25,080 nucleotides of DNA from assembly GCA_000226015.1 (NCBI GenBank), contig JH153300.1, positions 198,847 through 223,926 of the forward strand. Reading direction: 5' to 3'. The translations under genes were made by a program, and so were the position numbers. Below the pieces are notes generated by a model. The model was not told the origin of the DNA. It did not search any database and saw nothing but the letters and a program-made list of their open reading frames with translations. This DNA comes from Mnemiopsis leidyi. Its lineage: Eukaryota; Ctenophora; Tentaculata; Lobata; Bolinopsidae. Below, piece after piece: positions 16,303-25,080 of the stretch (the stretch's first letter is position 1; each line of letters opens with the position of its first letter).

Positions 16303-17470
16303 CTAGGTTGATATTTGCTGTTTTTTGTATTCCTGTTGCCGTTATCTCATTGTGTCATCAGCTTGACCAGATTGCGAAACTGACTTTTAGGGTATGTTCA
16401 ATGCTTTGGGAGTAATTTCTGAATCTTTGGGAGTAAATTGTTCCCATGATTTAAGTAATTCAAGCTGATGACCTAGTATCATGTCATATAATGATACTCA
16501 AAACGGAACTCTCCAATTTTTGTTTGCATGGTTCATGTTATAATTTGGATTTGTCTTAAACTTACGATATCTTTGGCTTGTGATTTTTATCATGACTCAC
16601 TCCAGTGCTAGAATGTGAGCTTTGTCAATTAGTGGTTTAGACTTTAGAGTGATAAACACAATCTGCAATTTTTTGGCAAAGGTTTATTCACATATTGTGT
16701 TATCGAATGCAAACCAAAATGACATATTTTACTCCCTCTCTTCGTGATAAATTCTAAAAAAATCTCTTACTCCTCAGGCATTTACATACAACCAAGGGAT
16801 GTATCTCTTTCTCTAGGTCCTGCATTCGCATTTGCAGTTTAGATTGAAAAATTGAACATCGCATTAAAAATAAGCACTATAATTTGAGCACCTACAGATC
16901 GAGGAAAGCTTTATCTGATCTTGTAATATGTGAACAACCCTTTTTTAAATTTTCTGCGCAGTCTTATTTTTCAGCTTTGACGTACTTAATTTCTGATCTG
17001 AACTTTTGATTCTTTTAGATGAAATTTAGCAATGTCTTTAAAGAACCTCGTATTCTTAATCGCAGATTTATACCCTTCTCTATTTGATTCGAATTTTGTA
17101 TTTCACCTTACCAATTAGAATTTGGGCTGATTTTGATTTTGATGTTTTTGATGATACGTAGGTGCAACTCCAGCATCTAAAGTTGCAAGATTTGTGAAGT
17201 GGTAGATTGCGTTCCGTGATGCGCATTTCCGATTGCTCGAGTTCTAGTTCGGAATATCACGTGTCAGTTATTGAAAACTTCAGAAAGAGCTTTGAATTTG
17301 AATTTAACGACAGTTAACATCGAGACTTTGAAAGGCGCTGTCATTTTCCAGTCGACCAAGATACTGTATGTACATATTTATTCTGCATTATGCTGTTTAT
17401 TTATTGTACATATAAGAATTTGAAGAATTTCGTGTTTATGAAAGCTTCGTCATTATTCTAGAACCAAGTT
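16303..17470. other. Intergenic, no gene seen
   Basis: AT-rich flank of MXD with no open frame of note. A CACGTG E-box occurs near 17255. Confidence 0.55.
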
Positions 17471-18400
17471 CTTGTATGGCAGTTGCCACGCGAGACAAAA
17501 CACGTGGGTTCCATGTTTTAAAGCACATTTTTGGACGTATAAGAACATGGAGAAAACGTTGTGGTCAGCACATCAGAAGCGCAATTTGCGCGCGGGGCGC
17601 GCTTTTCGCTCATATCCTTCTATATTAAAACGAGGCGACATCAGTGATCAGACATGCAGTAGTCTAGCACATGCTTGCTGGTATGTGGCACAGCGCGCAC
17701 CTTCCCGTACTCTGTTGACATGAAAACAGGCCGCAAACTTGTACAGCAGCCCTGTGAAAGTAGGTCTCAATTGTCAGACGTTGCCTGATCAACTGCAACG
17801 CAATTGGCAATAAGGCCTCAACATGAGGTATGCATGTGCATTAGTACTCTAGCTTAGCTGCGGGGCCATTTGCTAAACACGTATATCCCTTGCTAAACAC
17901 GTACATCCCTGTGCGAGCTTAGCGCGAAATTAAGACGGACGCAAATTAAGCTCACACAATTACAAAAGCTTTGACGAGAGAAGGGCAAACTGCGAGTCGG
18001 ATAACATCTTGATAAACAAAAGCTATGTGCCGTGATCATGTGATGTTTGTACAGCAGCCCTTGCCTTGCGTTGCGGCCCATTTTCAATCTTCAAATCAAA
18101 TTTTCAATACGGCGCGGCAGCGCAAGGCAAGAGAGCTGCGCAGTGTCGGTAAGCCGATATGATCTCGTCAAGGTTATGCTTAATTCTCGCCGCTTAAATC
18201 TGAGCTGAACAAATCTTTATCTGAACGTTCGATAGGCAGACGGATATATTTTTATTTTTACATCAAAACATGGCATATATTTTCGTCATCAGGGTAGCAA
18301 AGCTTAAATTAGATTGTCAAGGTGTTACCCAACTCGCGCGAGGCTCGCAGCTTGCTGCTCTCCTGGTGAATGTTAGACGGATATCATCTCGTCAAGAATT
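17470..18400. repeat. GC-patchy repeat region with dispersed-repeat copies
   Basis: Contains a shortened copy of the 5285-5370 repeat (17970-18015), a partial inverted copy (about 18158-18176, ATCTCGTCAAGG) and a full inverted copy (18323-18396). It also has two copies of TTGTACAGCAGCCCT (about 17738 and 18049) and a 20-bp tandem duplication of TGCTAAACACGTATATCCCT at 17871-17910. CGCGCG patches resemble 5.7-6.1 kb. The 83- and 64-codon open frames here show no family features. Confidence 0.65.
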
Positions 18401-19230
18401 AGAAATATTTGTAAATATGGCCAATTTTCGTTTATTCGTTGAATAATTTAGATTAATTAAATATTGAAATCGAGCGCTGGTAATATTGATATCTTATACT
18501 GCATAACTTAGTAGTCATATTTTAAACGCTCGATATGCGACGGTTTTTCAAAGAATTCGCCATGGGGGGAAGGCACTGACCATGACAAATTTGGCCAATG
18601 GTAAAAAACTTAAAAAAATATCAAAAAGTTGCCCATGGTAATAGCCAAAATTTTGACCATTTGAACATAACACCCAGATGTAGGAAAATGGTCATCTCAC
18701 TCTCCTTCCCCGGTCTCCTCCCTCTAGGTTAGCCCCTAAAATCAAAGTTGGCTAGGAGAAACTTGAAGACCTAAGTTAAATGAAGTTGAAGACTAAGTTA
18801 CTGGCCACAGTTAGTTTGAGCAACAGTTTAGTGATAGTAAAGCCTGTCGTTCAGGATCCAAGCGCTTGGTAGTGTGATAACTATTAATTTTAACGTTCAA
18901 AACGCTTTAGTTTTTAGTTAGCCGTTGCTCTTACTTCATTGTGGACTGCGGTATCTAGTTTACAAAAATTCGTAGTGAATATCATCATTTATCAAAGTAT
19001 TAAGTTGACGATGACTGCAGCTTCATAGCGGTATCTAGTCTAAAAGAGAGATGGAAATCTTAAGCGTCCACCTGAGACCAAACAAAGCGGGCTCAATTCT
19101 TGTTATACTAGAAGATTACTTACTAACCAATTAAATAACTAGGATTACCCAAGTGGGTGTTTGTTAAGGTACATACTACTTATCCCCGAGAAATTTCTTT
19201 TCTATGAGGTGCTATTACTTTTTTACATCA
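18400..19230. other. Upstream region of the carrier gene, no gene seen
   Basis: AT-rich. A short direct repeat (GCGGTATCTAGT) occurs near 18949 and 19028. The carrier's promoter or first non-coding exon may lie here, but no TATA box or initiator stands out. Confidence 0.5.
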
Positions 19231-19231
19231 G

Positions 19232-19251
19232 ATGTTGAGCTGAACATGTAA
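19232..19251 (+). promoter_or_regulatory. Two tiny upstream ORFs before the carrier start
   Basis: Right after an acceptor-like ttttttacatcag come ATG TTG AGC TGA (19232-19243) and a start-stop ATG TAA (19246-19251), then the main ATG at 19255. If this leader is transcribed, both would tend to lower translation of the carrier. Confidence 0.5.
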
Positions 19252-19254
19252 GAG

Positions 19255-22200
19255 ATGGCAAGTTGGCGCCAGTCAGCGAATACTTGCCACCTATGGCCAA
19301 GCTACACTTCAGGTTTGATAGCAGGAATGGTAAATGTGGCTTCTACATTTCCCATCAATAAAGTCATCTTTCGTCAACAGATAAATGGAGTGCGATTTTA
19401 TGATGCAGTTAAACAGGTAATGCTATGAAGATAATTGTTACAACTTAGTATTTTGGTCAACAGGTGTTTGCCTCCAACAAGCTAGGAGAGTTTCTCACCA
19501 TGTCCCCGGCCCAGGGGACAACTTCTGCTTGCTGTACCTAAGCTAACGACTCCCACAGTATATACCAAAAACATAGATAGATATCAACACTACAGACCTC
19601 GGAAGTCTTGAAGCTGTTGCTACCTTACATGGGGCAAACCCACTTCAATAGAGAACGTAGCTCGTTAATTCAATGAGTAGACAGGGACTTCCAGGAAAGG
19701 TAGACCTTGTTGACGGTAGAGTAGAAAATGTGAAGGCTGACTGAATCTACCTGAGTTGCCTGTAAGTTAGGATTTGCTAACTGAAGAGGTCTTCTCTGTC
19801 GAACCTTGATGTAGCGTCTACATATTTTGTATGTCCTGAATTTTGAGATTTCCTGTAATGTCATGATAGCTTTTCCGAATGTGCGCGATATTTCAGCATG
19901 TGTTTTATCGGAAAGATCATAGCCATCATTTCGAGACAAGCTGTTGGGAAACTTTTCAGTCATCTGGTGATCATGAGTGTGGCTTGATGTTGGATTGCGT
20001 CAAGTCTTGGTTGCAGACTGTAGAGCCATCTTACCCCTGAGAATAAGATTCCCCATGTTTGACCTATCGTCTGTTTGCAGGCATGGAGTTGTCCAACTGC
20101 TTTGTGGCATTTGCTTAGGATGCGAGGCCCCAGCTTAGTTTCTTGTCGAAAGTGATGCCAAGATAAGCGGTACTGTTAACTGATGGAACCGTTGCTCCTT
20201 CAACCCTGAAGGATGGGTCAAGGATGTTGTCCTTCTTGTTTATGAAAAGGACACTACTGCTTTTCACCCTACTCAGTTTTAGTGGTTGTACACCATCTGT
20301 TGATGCCATGCCTGTAGGTGTTGTTGTGCAATATCCCTGACTGTGCGTTTGCAGAAGCCCCTTTTTTGCTGTAGTTCCTTGATTGCCCTGCTGAGCCTGT
20401 GGGGAGCAGTGATCCGGAGGATGGTGTTAATGTCTCCCCTTGAGTATGGTTCCTGGTTGGGTATTCAACCATTGTTCGGGATAAGTGTTTCACTTAGTCA
20501 GTATAGTACTTAGTCAGTTAGTATCTAGAGAGTTTCCTGAGGTGAGTTTGTGAAACTACAGTCCTGTTTTTTAGGATGTTAAAATTACCCTGGGATTGTT
20601 TGGTATGGCTGAGAATTTTGTTAACCCTTGCTATCGAGCTTGTCCCTTCAAGTTTGTCGCGAAATTGTTTCCAGTTTTTGCGTTTGACCTGTTTTAAAAG
20701 TTTGTTGTAAGTCCTGTGTGTGTCCCTGTAGGTTTCTCAGTATTGATTATTCATGGTACAGTTAGCTTTGCGTCTTAGTGCTGCGCTGTTTCGCTTTGTT
20801 AGGTTCAGCTGTTCACCATGGAACTGAGGATCTAAAAGATAAATGTTATTTTGATTGACCATGATAATGACATTCCTAGCCATTATAAGTTTTAACGGGA
20901 CCATCTGCTGGGATACTTGCTCAGCCTTTATTTAAATCGAGTGCTGCTAATGTAAATTTGAATTAGCATAATTTACAACATCATTTTTCAGGTTCACAAA
21001 GAGGGTTTACTTATGCTTTATCGTGGTATGGCACTTCCTCTTTGCCAAAAGTCTGTGCAAGTTGGATTGATGTATGGACTATTTGAAACGTTTTACAAGG
21101 TTTCCTACAAATATTGTCCTCCCCTCGATACATCATCATTTCATCTATTTTACCCACATTTAAAACAATTGCTAAATGGATTTTTCTCAGTGCGATATAT
21201 ATATATTCACTTCTAACTTTGCCAGGGCCTCCCAACTGGGATAATCGCAGACCACACTTGCCGAACTATTGTTGCAGCCACACTTACAGGAATAAGTGAA
21301 GCCTTTGTTGCCACACCTTTTGAAAGAGGTCAAAGTTTATTGCAGACCCCTGCATTTCATGGCAAAATAAAAAACACTCTGGATCTAAGGTTAGTCGAGT
21401 TTTTGTCATTTCTCTGTGTCTTAAAGATCAGCAAATCAATTATAGGGATGTTTTAAAACATAAAATTTACCACACAAATTTTACCAAGCAGGCCTCGTTT
21501 TACCAAGCCTCATTTTACCAAGCAGGCCTCGTTTTACCAAGCCTCATTTTACCAAGCAGGCCTCATTTCTTGATCTCCTTTTGAATGAATGTAGAAATGT
21601 AGAATTTTGACTTGTCCGTTGATTTCCATACATATATATTTTATTAATGACAACTGCTACATATCAGTATGTATATGTAAATGATAGCTTCAACTTCTTA
21701 ATTCCAGGCACCACCTAACATCAGTACGACAGTGGTACAGAGGCCTGGGTGCAATACTCTTGAGAAACTGCTCTACCAACTGTTTGTTCTTCCTCTTCAG
21801 AACTCCACTACGGAACGCTCTGCCATCACCTCAGTCTAGAAAGGGACAGTTTGCTGTGGACTTTACATGTGGTGCCTGTCTAGGTTGGTGTAGTTAAGTT
21901 TCCCCTGAAAAGTAAATTCAAAGTTTTCTACATATTTTTAGGTCTAGTGTTTCTCGACCTCAATGCAACGCGTAGATCAGTGACTGATACCACCTATACC
22001 AAACAGTTTATCTTTATTTCCGTCTTAGTACGTTGATTCGTGCTGTAAATTACATTGATTCACTGTAAATTTGAAGTGTTCATTGATTGCCTAATTAGAG
22101 TTCATATTATGAGGTGGGGCCAACAGCACATTGATTTATCCTGTAAATGTAGTGAAGAGTTACCAACAGAAACAAATATCCAGCAGCAGAGAATCTTTCT

Positions 22201-22579
22201 TTTCGTCCTGCAAGGTTTTGTAATGTGATGTCACCTATTTTACTCAAATGTTTTTTCTTAGATGTCACTATATGTTTGTATTCAATTCTAGTCTATAATC
22301 ATAATACTATAACGTTATTTATACGTTATTTTTGATATTCCTACTACTGCTAAATCGACTGGAGCTGCTCGTTTGAACTTGCCCTTTCGAAATTCTCGTT
22401 TAAACACCTCTCAAAATCAGACGGTGTTAAAAGAAAGAAACTATAAGGTGAGAAAACTTTACTACGGTGTACAGTTGAACTTTACACGCGCACTTATTAG
22501 CTGGGGTATCATCAACGCTACATACGAAACTTGTATGACCGTATTTAACTCACAGACAATACGAAAACATTTGTATTAG
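19255..22579 (+). CDS. SLC25A51: Mitochondrial NAD+ carrier, SLC25A51-like, six exons
   Basis: Exons: 19255-19416, 20992-21099, 21226-21389, 21708-21883, 22114-22214 and 22421-22579, all GT-AG with agreeing phases, giving 289 residues, the usual carrier length. The three carrier repeats show their signatures: TFPINKVIFRQQ (residues 31-42), ATPFERGQSLLQ (119-130) and IYPVNVVKSYQQ (211-222). The C-terminal ALISWGIINATYE and the YRG/YYG blocks are diagnostic for the SLC25A51/52 (MCART) branch, which lacks the usual acidic residue in repeats 1 and 3. Known role: imports NAD+ across the inner mitochondrial membrane. The in-frame TAA just upstream fixes the start. The first intron (about 1.6 kb) holds a LINE relic on the other strand. 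The first acceptor (tatgag) and fourth donor (GTTGGT) around intron 4 are weak. Confidence 0.92.
19640..20835 (-). mobile_element. Decayed non-LTR retrotransposon (LINE) fragment
   Basis: Reading the minus strand, broken frames give parts of a Jockey/CR1/L2-type ORF2: a linker after the endonuclease (YNKLLKQVKRKNWKQFRDKL near 20670-20720), then the RT C-terminal part with VNSTAYLGITFDKKLSWG (about 20122-20180) and KCHKAVGQLHACKQTIGQTW (about 20060-20120), and a 3' end at 19670-19800. The catalytic core between the first two parts (FADD-type region) is missing, and stops and frameshifts interrupt it. It lies antisense in the carrier's first intron and is not functional. Confidence 0.65.
21479..21565. 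repeat. 34-bp tandem repeat with TTTACCAAGC motif
   Basis: Each unit alternates TTTTACCAAGCAGGCCTCG and TTTTACCAAGCCTCA; two full units and a half. It lies in carrier intron 3. The TTTACCAAGCCTC core also occurs at 8400-8412. Confidence 0.9.
22114..22214 (+). CDS. SLC25A51: Carrier exon 5, third-repeat signature
   Basis: A short exon with no long open frame of its own. It supplies GGANSTLIYPVNVVKSYQQ, aligning without gap to the family's third repeat after CGACL of exon 4. Phase 1 in, phase 0 out at CAAG|GTTTTG. Without it the carrier would lack helix H5. Confidence 0.85.
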
Positions 22580-23500
22580 CCACTAGTTTTTGATTCTAAT
22601 TTTAATTTATATGATTGGAGATCTAATTATCCTGTAAATCAAAGTTATAGGACATTTGATTATATAATGTGACCAGTTTAAAGTTTAAGATGTTTCAAGG
22701 GGATTGATTGTACAATTCAAATGATCGATTAAAGTTCATTTTTCTATACCTTGAATTTAACAGACTGAAAGTACATTTTTTATATACTTGAGTTTTGTAT
22801 GGTTTTTAATTTTATCGCGTTTCATTAACAAACAAGCAACAATACATTTTTCTAAAGTTTACAAATTGCAACGATACATAAAAATTTAGGCCTAATAGGT
22901 AAGCTATTTTGGTGATAGATAGATCACAGTGCTAATATAGGTGTAATGACTCATATTACTTGTGAATTATCTTGTTTCAAGATAATTTCCTAGTAAATTA
23001 AGTTCTTGTGTAATGTTTATAACGTATTTGTATCGCTATATATACAATACCTCGCATCTAGGTATTTGTTGTTTTACCAAGTAACGATGTGAATTTGTGT
23101 AGATCATTTTATTCATCTCAAAATTTTATTTTTGTCTACCCTTAGTTTATTTTAAATCGAGTCACTGTAGCGTAGTACTGATGTTTTTGGCCCCCATATA
23201 ATTTGATAGGTACCAGTCATCGTTTTTATAAGTAACTATTAGAGCAGACTGATTGATATTTAATTCCTTATTCCGTGTTTCGTGCACAAAGTTAAATTCT
23301 CAGAGTATGTTGAAAAGTAAATAAAATTAAGAGTAAAATTTTTGAACTATCAGAACTGGAACTATAAAAACAGTCTTAAACAGCTGTACTATAACATAAG
23401 AATAAAGGGTGGTTATAAGCAAGGCAGAAGGGGCACATATTTACGTGCTCAATTGTGCCCGAAATGTTTGAAAAGCCAGCTTCAATAGCTGTGAACTATA
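22580..23500 (+). other. Carrier 3'UTR and flank
   Basis: AT-rich, no coding signal. Canonical AATAAA hexamers occur at 23320-23325 and 23401-23406, 741 and 822 bases after the stop. Confidence 0.5.
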
Positions 23501-23647
23501 GGTATTGCGGGGTGGGTGTGTCAAATTTCAAAACCTTATTTCTCTAAATGTAATGCTCCTAACTTTGTTTTTGGAGGTAAATCTATGTCTATTGGACCAT
23601 GTGGTTCAAGTATTTCAATACCGAGAACTAAAGCAGGGCCAATAAAC

Positions 23648-23871
23648 TTTGAGAAATGAGGTTTAAAATCTTCTAAACATTTGAGAAATGAGGTTTGAAA
23701 TCTTCTAAACATTTAAGAAATGAGGTTTGAAATCTTCTAAACATTTGGGAAATGAGGTTTGAAATCTTCTAAACATTTGGGAAATGAGGTTTAAAATCTT
23801 CTAAACATTTGAGAAATGAGGTTTAAAATCTTCTAAACATTTGAGAAATGAGGTTTAAACCCTCCGAACAT
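23648..23871. repeat. 32-bp satellite, seven units
   Basis: Seven consecutive 32-bp units starting at 23648, 23680, 23712, 23744, 23776, 23808 and 23840, each opening TTTGAGAAATGAGGTTT with small variants (GAG, AAG or GGG before AAATG). A partial unit follows at 23872. A degenerate inverted copy lies at about 23521-23552. Confidence 0.95.
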
Positions 23872-23966
23872 TTGAGACTCCCCCCAGAAATGCTGTTCTC
23901 TATAGATATAAGCAATCCTTGTGGAGTATGTACGATTGTCTAAAACTACATAATCACTGAAATGTA

Positions 23967-24034
23967 AGTTTATGTTCAAGTAAAAAGTGTAAGTGCACAC
24001 AGTTTATGTTCAAGTAAAAAGTGTAAGTGCACAC
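23967..24034. repeat. Exact 34-bp tandem duplication
   Basis: Two identical units, 23967-24000 and 24001-24034, beginning AGTTTATGTTCAAG; a third start (AGTTCATGTT) follows. The pair ends 19 bases from the stop codon of the minus-strand gene, so it is probably in that gene's 3'UTR. Confidence 0.95.
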
Positions 24035-24053
24035 AGTTCATGTTTCTGATTGT

Positions 24054-24782
24054 TCAGCCCACAATTAGAGGTTGCTGCATTGAGGAGGTATAACCACCGC
24101 TCTGTATCAGTCCGGGCTGCTGTTGAGTCACTATTATCTGGTTGCTCTGTGGTTGGAAGGGTTTTCTGAAGCAGCAGCATCTGCAGCACCTGCAATGAGA
24201 ATTTTACATCAGAAAGGTTATAGTCTAGATATCACCCATCGTAAACCATATATAAAAAGTGTTATAAGTTTATAGTAATTTCTGATTTTTAGACAATGTT
24301 CAAATTTCAGGCGAGGAATAATAATTTAAACAATGCAGAAGTAACGTGTATTATGTGCTTGTTTATACAAGTATAACTAGTGAGACTGACCAGCAGCAAC
24401 TAAGAAGAAAGAGAATTCCAGTCAACCCAGCAACAAATATGACCAATACAGTTACAGCACCTTTTCCAAATGTGTCGTACATAAACAACTGGGTTGTTAG
24501 AATTAGGAATCTCAGAAGTATAGTCAATCGCTATTTCAAATCTTGAGACGTAAGTAATCAAGTTTAGTAGTTAAACGTTACAACTGGAGTCTCAAAGAAC
24601 TGAAGCTTGCATCTCAGGGATGTCAGAAAAAACTTTCCTTGTGTTTGACTCACCTCGATTCCCGTCAAAGTAACGGCCGCATCGATCACACCATCGGAAC
24701 TGGATGTACTGTAGTAGCCTGACTGTACAAGCAAAAACATGCTGGTGAAAACCAATATTGATGTCATTACCCCTCGAAGCAT
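24054..24782 (-). CDS. Small single-pass membrane protein with Cys cluster, three exons, family unknown
   Basis: Exons on the minus strand: 24782-24654 (donor GTGAGT), 24488-24391 (acceptor aacaacccag, donor GTCAGT) and 24189-24054 (acceptor cattgcag). Phases 0 and 2 agree and give 120 residues. Residues 1-21 look like a signal peptide (TSILVFTSMFLLVQ); 22-53 are a short Ser/Thr-rich segment without cysteine; 54-73, AVTVLVIFVAGLTGILFLLS, form a transmembrane helix. Then come seven cysteines within 74-82 (CCWCCRCCCFRK), likely palmitoylated, and a Gln/Pro-rich cytoplasmic tail ending SSMQQPLIVG. The layout recalls Shisa-, CYYR1- or WBP1-like adaptors, but I cannot assign a family. A tatcag acceptor just before the ATG suggests a 5'UTR intron. 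The longer 61-codon frame over exon 3 (VLQMLLLQKT...) is out of phase. Confidence 0.6.
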
Positions 24783-25080
24783 TCCTCCTGATATGGAAGA
24801 AATGTTGAAATTGTCATCATAGATTATATGGAAACCAAGGATAATATTTTTTTTTAATTATCAAACTTTACACAAATCCGAAGTAGTAAAGAAACATCCT
24901 AGGGATCTGATAAGTCTACGTTCAGAAAACTGAGAAACTTAGTTAAACAAAAGAAAATAACCCGAAAAACTGGCTGTTCAAAAACTAAACAAATTTCTCC
25001 AATGGTTTCTGTTCGAGGCTATATGTCTAAGTTCAGTCAAATCTGTCAGATCACGTAAATTCATATTTCTTTTATTTAAA
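24783..25080. other. Upstream of the small membrane protein gene
   Basis: AT-rich, no coding signal seen. It probably contains the 5'UTR intron or promoter of the minus-strand gene. Confidence 0.5.

Noticed and set aside
17472-17723. 83-codon frame after an AT-rich stretch
   Set aside because: Lies in the GC-patchy repeat region, basic random-like peptide, no family.
21936-22030. Possible carrier exon after a tttttag acceptor at 21950
   Set aside because: It is in phase but encodes no carrier third-repeat signature; the exon at 22114-22214 does, without gaps.
23648-23871. CRISPR-like array
   Set aside because: Units are directly adjacent without spacers and the genome is animal; it is a satellite.
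24010-24195. 61-codon minus-strand frame starting MQVLQMLLLQ
   Set aside because: It is the wrong frame of exon 3 of the small membrane protein; the phase from exon 2 selects the Cys-rich frame.

Overview
The window is nuclear DNA of an animal, most likely an invertebrate. Genes are split into many short exons with GT-AG introns, intergenic and intronic DNA is AT-rich, and there are tRNA-derived SINE copies, a LINE relic, microsatellites and minisatellites. The protein families (GLG1, a MAX-network MXD repressor, an SLC25A51-type carrier) are metazoan. I cannot name the phylum. No intact gene here is a single open frame. I rebuilt all four gene models by joining exons on frame, splice sites and family alignment from memory, and no transcript has been seen.

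Layout, left to right. (1) 1-3754, minus strand: the 5' part of a Golgi apparatus protein 1 (GLG1/ESL-1) gene, six coding exons, running off the left edge; a minisatellite fills the end of the window beside the last visible splice donor. (2) 3755-9388: no conserved gene. It holds a chain of three inverted repeats, a SINE, GC-rich repeats with hairpins, a TATA box followed by a small signal-peptide-like frame, an unexplained 70-codon open frame and an element with repeated GGTAAA motifs. (3) 9389-15937, plus strand: an MXD/MAD-type bHLH-zipper repressor in eight coding exons. Its long intron 6 carries a (CA)n tract with an assembly gap, a second SINE, a 12-bp perfect hairpin and a cluster of CCAAT and E-box motifs. 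(4) 15938-19230: 3' flank and a repeat-rich stretch related to 5.3-6.3 kb. (5) 19255-22579, plus strand: a six-exon SLC25A51-like mitochondrial NAD+ carrier, with a decayed non-LTR retrotransposon in its first intron. (6) 23500-24050: a 32-bp satellite and an exact 34-bp duplication. (7) 24054-24782, minus strand: a three-exon gene for a small single-pass membrane protein with a cysteine cluster, whose family I do not recognise.

The four genes have unrelated jobs (Golgi/secretory glycoprotein, transcriptional repressor, mitochondrial NAD+ import, small membrane protein). I see no operon-like or pathway link. The most useful results are the complete in-frame models for the MXD, SLC25A51 and small membrane protein genes. 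Most other signals are repeat-derived structure or regulatory hypotheses, and nothing here proves a new biological system.
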